Shown here piece by piece: positions 36,734 through 45,171 of a stretch of DNA of 64,000 bases; position 1 is the first letter of the stretch; each line of letters begins with the position of its first letter. Origin of the DNA: Cryobacterium ruanii (GTDB lineage: Bacteria > Actinomycetota > Actinomycetes > Actinomycetales > Microbacteriaceae); assembly GCF_004404055.1 (NCBI RefSeq), contig NZ_SOHK01000012.1:124001-188000 (forward strand), given 5' to 3'. A program made the position numbers and the translations under genes. The notes below the pieces were generated by a model, which did no database searches, had not been told where the DNA came from, and saw only the letters and a program-made list of their open reading frames with translations.

Positions 36734-37704
36734 GCTCCGTCATGCCCGTAAGACTTCCCGTTGACGCCCAGACCACGCGGCGACTGCGACGCGGCGTTCG
36801 CCGGATGGAGTCGCCAATCGCCCGCAACACCAAAAAACGGCTCACCAGCCGCGGGGCGACCATTGGGGCGCTCATCATCGCGGTGCTGTGGTCTATCCCC
36901 ACGCTGGGCCTGCTCGTATCGTCGTTCCGGCCGGCGCAGCAGGTGCGTAGCACCGGTTGGTGGACCATTTTCACCAACACCGGGGTCACCTTCGACAACT
37001 ACACAGCTGCGCTGGCTGCCGGAAACAGCCAGCTCAATCTGGCCGGTTCCTTCATTAACTCGGTCGCCATTACCCTGCCAGCTACGCTCATCCCATTGAT
37101 GATTGCCAGCCTCGCGGCCTATGCCTTCGCCTGGATCGACTTTCGGGGCAAGAATGCCATGTTCATCGCAGTGTTCGCGCTGCAGATCGTGCCCATTCAG
37201 ATGGCGCTGGTGCCGCTGCTTCAGTTCTTCTCCGGTGGTACGATTTTTGGTTACCCCGTGGTCGCAGCGCTAAACCCGGGCAGCGGCTATTCGCAGGTGT
37301 GGATTGCGCACACGATGTTCGCTCTTCCACTGGCCATCTACCTGCTGCACAACTTCATCTCGGAGATACCGAGTGAGGTCATTGAAGCGGCCAGGGTCGA
37401 CGGCGCCGGCCACGGGCAGATCTTCTTTCGCATCGTGTTGCCGCTGACCATGCCGGCCATCGCGTCGATCGCCATCTTCCAGTTTCTTTGGGTCTGGAAC
37501 GACCTGCTGGTGGCACTGATCTTCGCGGACGGCGCGGTCGCCCCGATGACCAAACTGCTCGCCGAACTTTCCGGTGCGCGTGGGCAGGACTGGCATCTGC
37601 TCACAGCCGGTGCCTTCCTGTCGATTCTGGTTCCGCTGATCGTGTTCTTCTCCCTGCAGCGGTTCTTCGTGCGCGGCCTGCTCGCCGGGTCGACCAAGGG
37701 CTAG
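36730..37704 (+). CDS. Sugar ABC transporter permease (AglG-like)
   Basis: A 324-residue MalG-type permease with six helices, the first at about 43-63. The EAA loop reads [32 protein letters not shown]. It forms the heterodimeric channel with the upstream permease. The start ATG overlaps the previous stop (ATGA). The operon ends in a terminator 17 bp after the stop; no glycosidase gene accompanies it. Confidence 0.93.
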   Translation: MSSVMPVRLPVDAQTTRRLRRGVRRMESPIARNTKKRLTSRGATIGALIIAVLWSIPTLGLLVSSFRPAQQVRSTGWWTIFTNTGVTFDNYTAALAAGNSQLNLAGSFINSVAITLPATLIPLMIASLAAYAFAWIDFRGKNAMFIAVFALQIVPIQMALVPLLQFFSGGTIFGYPVVAALNPGSGYSQVWIAHTMFALPLAIYLLHNFISEIPSEVIEAARVDGAGHGQIFFRIVLPLTMPAIASIAIFQFLWVWNDLLVALIFADGAVAPMTKLLAELSGARGQDWHLLTAGAFLSILVPLIVFFSLQRFFVRGLLAGSTKG

Positions 37705-37721
37705 ATGCGCGCTCGTGCGGG

Positions 37722-37762
37722 AACGGATGCCCGCGGGCCGGTCGGCTGCGGGCATCCGTTTT
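37722..37762 (+). terminator. Terminator made of inverted CGGATGCC octamers
   Basis: A 13-bp perfect stem (37722-37734 with 37748-37760), a 13-nt loop and a TTTT tail. Each arm contains one copy of the octamer that is overrepresented in the window (CGGATGCC at 37724, GGCATCCG at 37751). Confidence 0.85.
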
Positions 37763-37782
37763 GGGCGATCTGCATTGAGCTT

Positions 37783-37788
37783 TAGAGT
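37783..37788 (+). promoter_or_regulatory. -10 element of the ABC exporter gene
   Basis: TAGAGT is followed by 6 nt and the ATG at 37795 with no ribosome binding site between, as in other leaderless genes here. Confidence 0.45.
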
Positions 37789-37794
37789 GAATGC

Positions 37795-39738
37795 ATGAGT
37801 GGAATGCACGGTGCTCCGGGCCCGGGCCCGGGTTCGCGGCAGCAGGCGGGCGTCGAGCGCCCGCGCAAGCGAGTTAGTGGAGCGGATGCTGCGGCGCAGC
37901 GCGCCGAGAACGCCCTCGCCCCGCGCATCCCGCACCTGCTGCGACGTATCAGCGCACTTTTCGCCCCGCATCGCAGCACCCTCGTCGTCACCGTCGTACT
38001 CGTTCTGGTCAGCGCCGCTCTGTCGGTGGTGCCGCCGCTCCTCACCCAGCGCGCCTTCGACGACGGACTGTTTCCCGCCGGCGGCACCCCCAACCTCTCG
38101 GTTCTCGGCGTTCTCGTTGCGCTCATGCTCGGTGTATTCCTGGTCAATGCGCTGCTCGGTGTCTGGCAGACCTGGCTTACCGCGACGGTAGGCAACAAAG
38201 TCATGGGCGCCCTACGCGTAAGGCTGTTCACCCACCTGCAGGCGATGGAGCTCAGCTTCTTCACCAAAACCAAGACCGGTGTCATTCAATCGCGGTTGCA
38301 AAACGACGTCGGCGGTGTCGCGACGGTGCTGACCAACACCATTTCGAGCATCCTCGGCAACACCGTCACGGTGATCGCCGCCTTCGTGGCGATGCTGCTG
38401 CTGAACTGGCAGCTGACGATCGTGGCGGTGGTACTCATGCCCATTCTGGTGTTCGCCCAGCGCCGCGTCGGCCAGGTGCGGGCGCGCATTGCTGGCAAGA
38501 CCCAGGAATCGCTGTCGGACATGACCGCCATCACGCAGGAAACCTTGAGCGTGTCTGGCATCCTCCTGTCGAAGAGCTTCACCAGGCAGCAGAACGAGAT
38601 CGAACGCTACGCTGAAGAGAACCGCAATCAGGTGCGCCTGCAGGTGAGTCAGCAGATGAGCGGCCAGTGGTTCTTCGCCACGGTGAGCGTGTTCCTATCG
38701 GCCATTCCTGCGATCGTCTACCTCGTGGCCGGGGCACTCGTGTTCAATGGCACGACCGACATCACGCCCGGTACGATCGTGGCGTTCACCACCGTGCAGG
38801 CGCGACTGATCTTTCCGCTGCTCGGACTCATGCGCGTCGCGCTCGACCTGCAAACCTCATCAGCCTTGTTCGCACGCATCTTCGAGTACCTCGACCTGAA
38901 GCCGGCGATCAGCGACAAGCCGGACGCGGCGCTCGTGCCGTCGGCCGGCTCCGATGGAGGCCGGGTTGAATTCGACCACGTGCGCTTCAACTACCCGGAT
39001 GCCGGCGGTGATGCCCGACCGACCCTCGACGACGTGTCCTTGATGATCGAACCGGGCCAGTTCGCGGCCTTCGTCGGTCCGTCGGGCGCCGGTAAGACCA
39101 CGGTGTCATACCTGATTCCGCGCTTCTACGAGGCCTCGGCCGGCCGGGTGATGTTCTCCGGTGTCGATGTGCGCGACCTGCAGCAGGAGTCGCTGGTGTC
39201 GCACATCGGCATCGTCAGCCAGGAGACCTACCTGTTCCACGCGACGATCGCCGAGAACCTGCGCTACGCCAAACCCGAGGCAACGGATGCCGAGCTGGTC
39301 GCTGCCGCGCGCGCCGCCAACATTCACGACACGATTGACTCGTTCCCCGAGAAGTACGACACGATGGTCGGGGAGCGCGGCTACCGGCTCTCCGGCGGCG
39401 AGAAGCAGCGCATCGCCATCGCGCGGGTGCTGCTCAAGGACCCGCCGGTGCTCATCCTCGACGAGGCCACGAGCGCGCTCGATTCCCTCTCGGAGAGCGT
39501 GGTGCAAGCCGCCCTCGACACTGCGAGCCACGGTCGCACCACCATCGCGATTGCCCACCGCCTGTCGACGATCGTCGGCGCCGACGTGATCTTCGTCGTC
39601 GACGCCGGCCGCATCGTCGAGCGCGGCACCCACGCCGAACTGCTCGCCCGCGGCACCGTCTATGCGAGCCTCTACGCCCGCCAGATCACGTCGAGCCTCG
39701 TCCCTTCCGAAGCCCCCGAGCGACTCCCGGCCCCCTAA
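37795..39738 (+). CDS. ABC exporter, fused permease and ATPase (MsbA/LmrA type)
   Basis: A 647-residue half-transporter. A basic, Gly/Pro-rich N-terminus (1-50) precedes six transmembrane helices (about 60-370). The ATPase domain contains Walker A GPSGAGKTT (near residue 428), the Q-loop GIVSQETYLFH, signature LSGGEKQRIAIARVLL, Walker B VLILDEATSALD and the switch histidine IAIAHRL. As a homodimer it probably exports a lipid or drug. It is convergent with the DUF305 gene. The gap 39739-39897 has GC-rich inverted repeats around GGGCCC/CCCGGG but no gene. Confidence 0.95.
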   Translation: MSGMHGAPGPGPGSRQQAGVERPRKRVSGADAAAQRAENALAPRIPHLLRRISALFAPHRSTLVVTVVLVLVSAALSVVPPLLTQRAFDDGLFPAGGTPNLSVLGVLVALMLGVFLVNALLGVWQTWLTATVGNKVMGALRVRLFTHLQAMELSFFTKTKTGVIQSRLQNDVGGVATVLTNTISSILGNTVTVIAAFVAMLLLNWQLTIVAVVLMPILVFAQRRVGQVRARIAGKTQESLSDMTAITQETLSVSGILLSKSFTRQQNEIERYAEENRNQVRLQVSQQMSGQWFFATVSVFLSAIPAIVYLVAGALVFNGTTDITPGTIVAFTTVQARLIFPLLGLMRVALDLQTSSALFARIFEYLDLKPAISDKPDAALVPSAGSDGGRVEFDHVRFNYPDAGGDARPTLDDVSLMIEPGQFAAFVGPSGAGKTTVSYLIPRFYEASAGRVMFSGVDVRDLQQESLVSHIGIVSQETYLFHATIAENLRYAKPEATDAELVAAARAANIHDTIDSFPEKYDTMVGERGYRLSGGEKQRIAIARVLLKDPPVLILDEATSALDSLSESVVQAALDTASHGRTTIAIAHRLSTIVGADVIFVVDAGRIVERGTHAELLARGTVYASLYARQITSSLVPSEAPERLPAP

Positions 39739-39897
39739 CATTCCGCACCATAGCCCCCACTCCCTGCTCCCCCGCGCGCAAATTTTTCGCACTAAATGAT
39801 TCTGCGCCTGGCATTCTGCACGGAACTCGTGTGTACGGGAGTGGGGGAGGATTGGGCCCCGGGTTCATATGGTGGGCCCGGGATCGTCGGGGGCGAG

Positions 39898-40602
39898 CTA
39901 GGAGCGTTCGGCGAGCATACCGGTCATCAGGTCGATCTCGGATTCCTGGCTCAGCACCACCGAGGTTGCGAAGGCCTGCACGGTCGCATTTGTGCTGCGG
40001 TCCAGCACGGCCTCGGCCATTTCGATCGCCCCCCGGTGATGGGCGATCATGATGACGAGAAACTCCCGCTCCGCTTCCATGTCGGACGCCGCGGTGAGCG
40101 CCGCGATCTGCGCGGCGGTCGCGAGCCCGGGCATCGGCTCTCCGGCGACGTGTGCGGCGCCGGAATCGGCCGTGTGCGACGAATCGTGCGACTCGCCCTC
40201 CAGTGTCGGCCGGGTCATCCAGGTCATGGAGGGTTCCGGCGCGAACTGCGGGAGGTTCCAGACGGCGAGCCACCCCGACATCTGCCCGCTCTGCTGGGCC
40301 TGCGTCGTAGCAATGTCGTAGGCGAGCAGCCGCACGGGGGCATCGTCGGTACGGTCACGAATGATCAGTGCGAGTTCGACGCCCTGGTTGTGGTGCTCCT
40401 GCATGTCCCTAGAAAAGCCAGCCTCGGCGCTGGTCGTGCCGGGTGTCGCATCGACGATCGTGCTCAGCCGCCCGATCGAGAAGGCCACAGCACCGACGAT
40501 CAGCGCCGTGGCAATCGCCGTGACGATGAGGGCACGCAGAAGCGACCGGCGCGCGTGGGACGGGTGGGCATCCGCTGTGGCCTGTGGGCTGGCTGAAGTC
40601 AC
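39898..40602 (-). CDS. DUF305 domain membrane-anchored protein
   Basis: A 234-residue protein with one N-terminal transmembrane helix (about residues 18-42) and an extracytoplasmic DUF305 domain, a ferritin-like four-helix fold. Diagnostic histidine motifs are MQEHHNQGVELALIIRDRT and EFLVIMIAHHRGAIEMAEAVLDRSTN; paired HH and Met residues suggest metal (copper) binding, which is not proven. It lies 14 bp after a DUF3105 gene on the same strand, a frequent pairing in Actinobacteria. Start is a GTG. Confidence 0.88.
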   Translation of the reverse strand: MTSASPQATADAHPSHARRSLLRALIVTAIATALIVGAVAFSIGRLSTIVDATPGTTSAEAGFSRDMQEHHNQGVELALIIRDRTDDAPVRLLAYDIATTQAQQSGQMSGWLAVWNLPQFAPEPSMTWMTRPTLEGESHDSSHTADSGAAHVAGEPMPGLATAAQIAALTAASDMEAEREFLVIMIAHHRGAIEMAEAVLDRSTNATVQAFATSVVLSQESEIDLMTGMLAERS

Positions 40603-40616
40603 GGTGCGCGTGTGTT

Positions 40617-41297
40617 CTAGGAGACCTTGCCGGGGGCGTCGATCGCGCCCGAGCAGGGGCTACCGTTTTCTGGCACGTTCGTGCTCTTCCAGAATTCCGT
40701 GAAAAATTCGGGGATGCGCGGGTCATCGGCGCGGTCGACCTGCAGCTGCGAGTTCCAGCCGCTCAGTACGATCGGCGCGGGAATGCCCTCGAACGGCGAG
40801 AGGATGACGTAGCTCGACGGCAGTTGGGCCTTGAGCGTCTCCAGCTCGGTGTCGGAGATCGCCGCGTCGTAGGTCACCCAGATGGCCCCATGCTCGAGCG
40901 AGTGAACGGCATTCTCGTTCGGAACCGCTTGTTCGTAGACTCCGCAATTAAGCCAGGCCGCGTTGTGCTCGCCGCCGGCGGGCGGCGTCTGCTCATACGT
41001 GACGGCCGTCTTGACGTGGCCGGCCGTGTTGGAGAAGGTCTCGGCCCCGTCGATCGTCGATGCGTTACCGGCCCCGCCGCCGGCATAGTTCGCAGCCTTC
41101 GGGGTCGACACGAACGCTGTCACCACCAGGGCGATGATAGCGACGATGGCCACCCCACCACCGATGACGCCGATCAGGCGATTGCGCTTGCCGCGCTGTT
41201 GCTGGCGGTGGTATTCCTCCAGCTTTTTCGCGCGCTTCGCGGCACGTTCATCCTTGATTGACGCTTTATTCGCGGGGGAGCCGGGCTGGGGGGTCAC
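40617..41297 (-). CDS. DUF3105 domain membrane-anchored protein
   Basis: A 226-residue protein: a highly basic cytoplasmic N-terminus (KDERAAKRAKKLEEYHRQQQRGKRNR), one transmembrane helix (about 43-66), and an extracytoplasmic DUF3105 domain with YEQTPPAGGEHNAAWLNCGVYEQAVPNENAVHSLEHGAIWVTYD. The conserved His and Cys residues suggest metal binding. GAGAGG precedes the GTG start at 41297. It is the first gene of a pair with the DUF305 protein. Function is unknown. Confidence 0.88.
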   Translation of the reverse strand: MTPQPGSPANKASIKDERAAKRAKKLEEYHRQQQRGKRNRLIGVIGGGVAIVAIIALVVTAFVSTPKAANYAGGGAGNASTIDGAETFSNTAGHVKTAVTYEQTPPAGGEHNAAWLNCGVYEQAVPNENAVHSLEHGAIWVTYDAAISDTELETLKAQLPSSYVILSPFEGIPAPIVLSGWNSQLQVDRADDPRIPEFFTEFWKSTNVPENGSPCSGAIDAPGKVS

Positions 41298-41556
41298 GTG
41301 TGGCCTCTCTATTGGTGCTACTTCCCTTCGAACGTATCAGGCGCTCCTGTTCTTTCCCCCGATGCTGCCCTCACAGTCATTTCTCAGGCTGGTCGCTGGC
41401 TGGCGCTGCCCGTTAGGATCGAAAAGTGCCCGTTCATTCGTCGTGTTGCTGCTGTCACTAGCCGATCCCTGCGCTCGTGACGGCCACCGCTTACCCGGTG
41501 AGCAACCCCGAGGCCGCGCCTGCCAACTGGCGCGCAGCCCGACAGAAGGAATTTCC

Positions 41557-42921
41557 ATGAAGATCGCAGACACCATTCTTGACCTCATCGGTGACACCCC
41601 GCTAGTCAAACTCCACAAGGTCACCGCAGGAGTGAGCGCAACGGTGCTTGTGAAGCTTGAATATCTCAACCCGGGCGGTTCGGCGAAGGACCGCATCGCG
41701 GTGCGCATCATCGATGCCGCCGAGCGCGACGGCCTGCTCAAGCCGGGCGGCACCATCGTCGAGCCAACCTCGGGCAACACCGGTGTCGGCCTGGCCCTGG
41801 TGGCGCAGCAGCGCGGCTACAAGTGCGTGTTCGTTCTGCCCGACAAGGTGGGCGAAGACAAACGCAACGTGCTCACGGCCTACGGCGCCGAGATCGTCGT
41901 GACGCCGACCTCGGTTGCGCCTGACGACCCCGAATCGTACTACAGCGTCTCAGACCGGCTGGCCCGGGATATTCCCGGTGCCTTCAAGCCCAACCAGTAC
42001 TTCAACTTGAACGGCCCGCTCAGCCACTATGAGACCACCGGACCGGAGATCTGGCGTGACACCGACGGAACAGTCACCCACTTCGTCGCGGGCGTCGGAA
42101 CCGGCGGCACCATCACCGGCACCGGCCGCTACCTGCGCGAGGTCTCCAGTGACACCGTGCGAATCATCGGTGCCGACCCGGAAGGCTCCGTCTATTCTGG
42201 GGGAACCGGCCGTCCCTACCTCGTCGAGGGCGTCGGCGAGGATTTCTGGCCGGGCGCCTACGATCCCACCGTCGTGCACGAGGTCATCGCCGTCTCCGAC
42301 GCCGACGCCTTCGCCATGACCCGCCGGCTCGCCCTCGAAGAAGGAATCCTCGTCGGCGGCTCGAGCGGGATGGCCGTTGTGGCCGCGTTGCGCGCGGCCG
42401 AAAGGCTTGGCCCCGACGACACGATCGTCGTGTTGCTGCCCGACGGCGGCCGCGGCTACCTCGGCAAGATCTTCAACGACGGGTGGATGCGCAGCTATGG
42501 GTTCAGCAACGCTCCCGCCGGTCACGCAGTCGCCAATTTGCTGGAATCGAAGACTGGTCGCCTACCGGCCCTGGTCTACGTGCACCCGAGTGACACGGTG
42601 CACGATGCGATCGAGACCATGACGAGTCAGGGTGTGTCGCAGCTGCTCGTACTAAGCGCTAAACCGCCCGTCGTCATGGGCGAGGTGCTCGGCGCCGTGG
42701 ATGAGCGCGCCCTGATGGACCTCGTCTTCTCCGGTGACGCTAAGCTCACCGACCGGGTTGGCTCCATCGTCGGCGACGCGCTCCCGCTGATCGGCGTCAA
42801 CGAACCCGTTGCCGCCGCGCGCGCCGCGTTCGCCGAGCACGACGCGCTGCTCGTGACCGACGGCGGTAAACCGCTCGGCGTCATCACCCGGCACGACCTG
42901 CTCAGCTACCTGAGCGCCTGA
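41557..42921 (+). CDS. cbs: Cystathionine beta-synthase
   Basis: A 454-residue PLP enzyme that joins homocysteine and serine to cystathionine. The catalytic domain begins ILDLIGDTPLVKLHKV and has the PLP lysine in LNPGGSAKDRIAVRI (near residue 43), the PTSGNTGVGLALVAQ loop and GVGTGGTITGTGRYL phosphate site. A C-terminal pair of CBS domains (about 320-454) fits regulation by adenosyl ligands. ATG 41557 has AGAAGGA before it; the open frame extends upstream without support. metB follows 25 bp later, so the genes form a transsulfuration operon. Confidence 0.93.
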   Translation: MKIADTILDLIGDTPLVKLHKVTAGVSATVLVKLEYLNPGGSAKDRIAVRIIDAAERDGLLKPGGTIVEPTSGNTGVGLALVAQQRGYKCVFVLPDKVGEDKRNVLTAYGAEIVVTPTSVAPDDPESYYSVSDRLARDIPGAFKPNQYFNLNGPLSHYETTGPEIWRDTDGTVTHFVAGVGTGGTITGTGRYLREVSSDTVRIIGADPEGSVYSGGTGRPYLVEGVGEDFWPGAYDPTVVHEVIAVSDADAFAMTRRLALEEGILVGGSSGMAVVAALRAAERLGPDDTIVVLLPDGGRGYLGKIFNDGWMRSYGFSNAPAGHAVANLLESKTGRLPALVYVHPSDTVHDAIETMTSQGVSQLLVLSAKPPVVMGEVLGAVDERALMDLVFSGDAKLTDRVGSIVGDALPLIGVNEPVAAARAAFAEHDALLVTDGGKPLGVITRHDLLSYLSA

Positions 42922-42946
42922 ACATTTTTTTCACAGAGGGAGCGCC

Positions 42947-44098
42947 ATGAATAACACTCAGAAGTTCGACACGATCGCCATCCACGCCGGTCAGGCATTC
43001 GATCCGACCACTGGCGCCGTCATTCCGCCGATCTATCAGACCTCCACCTACGTGCAGGACGGCATCGGCAACCTCCGCGACGGCTACGAGTACAGTCGTG
43101 GAGGTAACCCCACCCGGACCGTGCTCGAGACCCTGCTTGCCGCGCTCGAGGGCGGCAAGCACGGCTTGTCCTTCGCGAGCGGCCTCGCTGCAGAAGACAC
43201 CATCCTTCGCGCCATTTTGAAGCCGGGCGATCACGTCGTGCTCGGCAACGACGTCTACGGCGGAACCCACCGCCTCATCAACACGGTGCATGCCGCCTGG
43301 GGCGTGACGAACACCACGGTGGAGATGAGCGACCTCGAGGCTGTCGAAGCGGCTATCCGCTCGGAGACCAGAATCCTCTGGGTCGAGACACCGAGCAACC
43401 CGCTCATGAAGATCAGCGACATCGCGGCGCTCGCCGAGATCGCGCACCGGCACGGCGTGGTCGCGATCGTCGACAACACCTTTGCATCACCGGCGCTGCA
43501 GCATCCGCTTGAATTCGGCGCCGACGTCATCGTGCACTCGACTACCAAATACCTTGGCGGCCACTCCGATGTGCTCGGCGGCGCGCTCATCATCAACGAC
43601 GACGAGCTGCACGAGAAGGCCCAGTTTCTGCAGTTCGCGGCCGGACCGGTGTCGGCGCCGCTCGACTCCTGGCTCACCGTGCGCGGCATCAAGACGCTCT
43701 CGGTGCGCATGGACCGCCACTGCAGCAACGCCCAGGCCATCGCCGAGTATCTCGACGGTCACCCCGCGATCGCGCAGGTCTTCTACCCGGGCCTGCCCGG
43801 CCACCCCGGCCATGAGCTGGCGAAAAAGCAGATGTCCGGCTTTGGCGGCATGATCTCCGTTGCGTTCGCCGGTGGTGCCGCTGCTGCGCGCCTGTTCGCC
43901 GAGTCGATGCACCTGTTCCAGCTGGCCGAGTCGCTCGGCGGGGTCGAATCGCTCGTGAACTACCCCTCGGAGATGACGCACGCTTCGGTGCGCGGCACCG
44001 AGCTGGAGGTTCCCGACAACATCGTGCGCCTGTCGGTCGGCATCGAAGACATCGCCGACCTCATCGCCGACCTCGAGAGCGCACTGCCCCGGGCCTGA
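42947..44098 (+). CDS. metB: Cystathionine gamma-synthase/lyase-type enzyme
   Basis: A 383-residue Cys/Met-metabolism PLP enzyme. The PLP lysine is in VHSTTKYLGGHSDVLGG (near residue 202), with YSRGGNPTRTVLETLLAALEGG, FASGLAAEDTI and EDIADLIADLESAL characteristic of MetB. It can make cystathionine from O-acyl-homoserine, or cleave it as a gamma-lyase; pairing with cystathionine beta-synthase suggests that it serves the reverse transsulfuration route (gamma-lyase activity). Sequence inspection cannot separate the two activities. Confidence 0.9.
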   Translation: MNNTQKFDTIAIHAGQAFDPTTGAVIPPIYQTSTYVQDGIGNLRDGYEYSRGGNPTRTVLETLLAALEGGKHGLSFASGLAAEDTILRAILKPGDHVVLGNDVYGGTHRLINTVHAAWGVTNTTVEMSDLEAVEAAIRSETRILWVETPSNPLMKISDIAALAEIAHRHGVVAIVDNTFASPALQHPLEFGADVIVHSTTKYLGGHSDVLGGALIINDDELHEKAQFLQFAAGPVSAPLDSWLTVRGIKTLSVRMDRHCSNAQAIAEYLDGHPAIAQVFYPGLPGHPGHELAKKQMSGFGGMISVAFAGGAAAARLFAESMHLFQLAESLGGVESLVNYPSEMTHASVRGTELEVPDNIVRLSVGIEDIADLIADLESALPRA

Positions 44099-44138
44099 GC
44101 CCGCATGTTTTCGCGCCCAGGCTCGCAGTGCGAACGCC

Positions 44139-44160
44139 GGCGCAGTTTATAAGCTGCGCC
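44139..44160. other. Hairpin in the convergent metB/AroE-like gap
   Basis: GGCGCAG (44139-44145) pairs with CTGCGCC (44154-44160), and the inner bases can extend the stem. No T tract follows, so a terminator role is only possible. Confidence 0.3.
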
Positions 44161-44194
44161 CACGTTCCGGGCCCGGTCGCTGTGCAAAAAAGGT

Positions 44195-45013
44195 TCAGGG
44201 CTGGCGGGAGAAAGCGGCGGCACAGCGCACCTGATCGGGGGTAGGACGGATGCCCGTGTACAGAAAGAATTGCTCCTCGGCTTGCAAGGCCACCACCTCG
44301 GCCCCCGTGATAACGGGCCTGCCGAGCGCTCGCGCCGCCACGATGAGCGGTGTCTCGGCGGGGGACGCCACGACGTCGAAGACCAGGCTCGCCGCCTTGA
44401 TCGCCGTGTCGGGGAACGACAGGTCGTTGGCGTGAGCACCGCCGGCCATGCCCACCGGCGTGACGTTGACGATCAGGTCAGCGGTGAGCATGCCGATGTC
44501 GGGCGCCCAGCCGTAGTCATAGAGTGCGGCCAGGGCCCGGCCGGCGACCTCGTTGCGGGCGACAATCGTGCCACGGGTGAACTCGGCGTCGTGCAGGGCT
44601 GCCGCGACGGCCTTGGCCATGCCGCCGCTCCCGCGCACGATCACCGAGAAGTCGCTCGACACGTCGTGCTGGACTAGCAAGCGCTGCACGGCCGAATAGT
44701 CAGTGTTGTAGGCGGTCAGGTGACCGCCGTCGTTCACGATGGTGTTGACCGAGTCGATGGCCGCAGCCGAAGCGTCCATTTCGTCGATGAGTGCGATGAC
44801 GTCTTCCTTGTAGGGCATGGACACCGCGCAGCCGCGAATGCCCAGCCCACGTACACCCGCGATGGCGTCGGCCAGGTTGGCCGGGGCGAACGCCTTGTAG
44901 ATGAAGTTCAGGCCCAGCTCCTCGTAGAGGTAGTTGTGGAACCGGGTACCCAGATTGCTCGGCCGGGCCGAAAGCGAAATACACAGGGTCATGTCTTTGT
45001 TCAGAATGGGCAT
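44195..45013 (-). CDS. Shikimate dehydrogenase-like protein
   Basis: A 272-residue protein of the AroE superfamily. The substrate-binding N-terminal domain has the lysine in VSMPYKEDV (usual VTIPxK) and IDSVNTIVNDGG; the NAD(P) domain has the VRGSGGMAKAVAAAL loop and NVTPVGMAG. The usual NTDGxG motif reads NTDYSAV, and the C-terminal region has FDVVASPAETPLI. These differences suggest an AroE-like paralogue with another substrate rather than the housekeeping enzyme. ATG at 45013 is preceded by CACACT 6 nt upstream. No aro genes adjoin. Confidence 0.82.
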   Translation of the reverse strand: MPILNKDMTLCISLSARPSNLGTRFHNYLYEELGLNFIYKAFAPANLADAIAGVRGLGIRGCAVSMPYKEDVIALIDEMDASAAAIDSVNTIVNDGGHLTAYNTDYSAVQRLLVQHDVSSDFSVIVRGSGGMAKAVAAALHDAEFTRGTIVARNEVAGRALAALYDYGWAPDIGMLTADLIVNVTPVGMAGGAHANDLSFPDTAIKAASLVFDVVASPAETPLIVAARALGRPVITGAEVVALQAEEQFFLYTGIRPTPDQVRCAAAFSRQP

Positions 45014-45140
45014 GCCTACAGTGTGACCTGTTCTGCCGGCTTCGTCACGCGCTGTCGGCACCGTGCGCCGGGCGCGTTTAGACCCAGAACTGGATCCCCG
45101 AGAAACCGGGCGGGGAGCATAATGGACCTGCGTTCACAAT

Positions 45141-45154
45141 TGTGACCGTGCACA
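45141..45154. promoter_or_regulatory. LacI-type operator before the second LacI gene
   Basis: TGTGACCGTGCACA matches the reverse complement of the site before the sugar ABC operon (46263-46276) at 13 of 14 positions. It lies 17 bp before the repressor start and overlaps an everted TCACAATTGTGA repeat (45134-45145). Confidence 0.7.
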
Positions 45155-45171
45155 TGCGAGCAAGGTTGTCC

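Noticed and set aside
39850-39892. GGGCCC/CCCGGG inverted repeats in the gap after the ABC exporter
   Set aside because: They can form short stems but lack a T tract and a consistent hairpin, so I do not call a terminator.
41461-41556. Possible SAM-type riboswitch before cystathionine beta-synthase
   Set aside because: There is a GCAACCCC box and hairpins (for example 41515-41534), but I could not fit the conserved helices and later GGTG-type elements of SAM-I or SAM-IV. A covariance-model search would decide.
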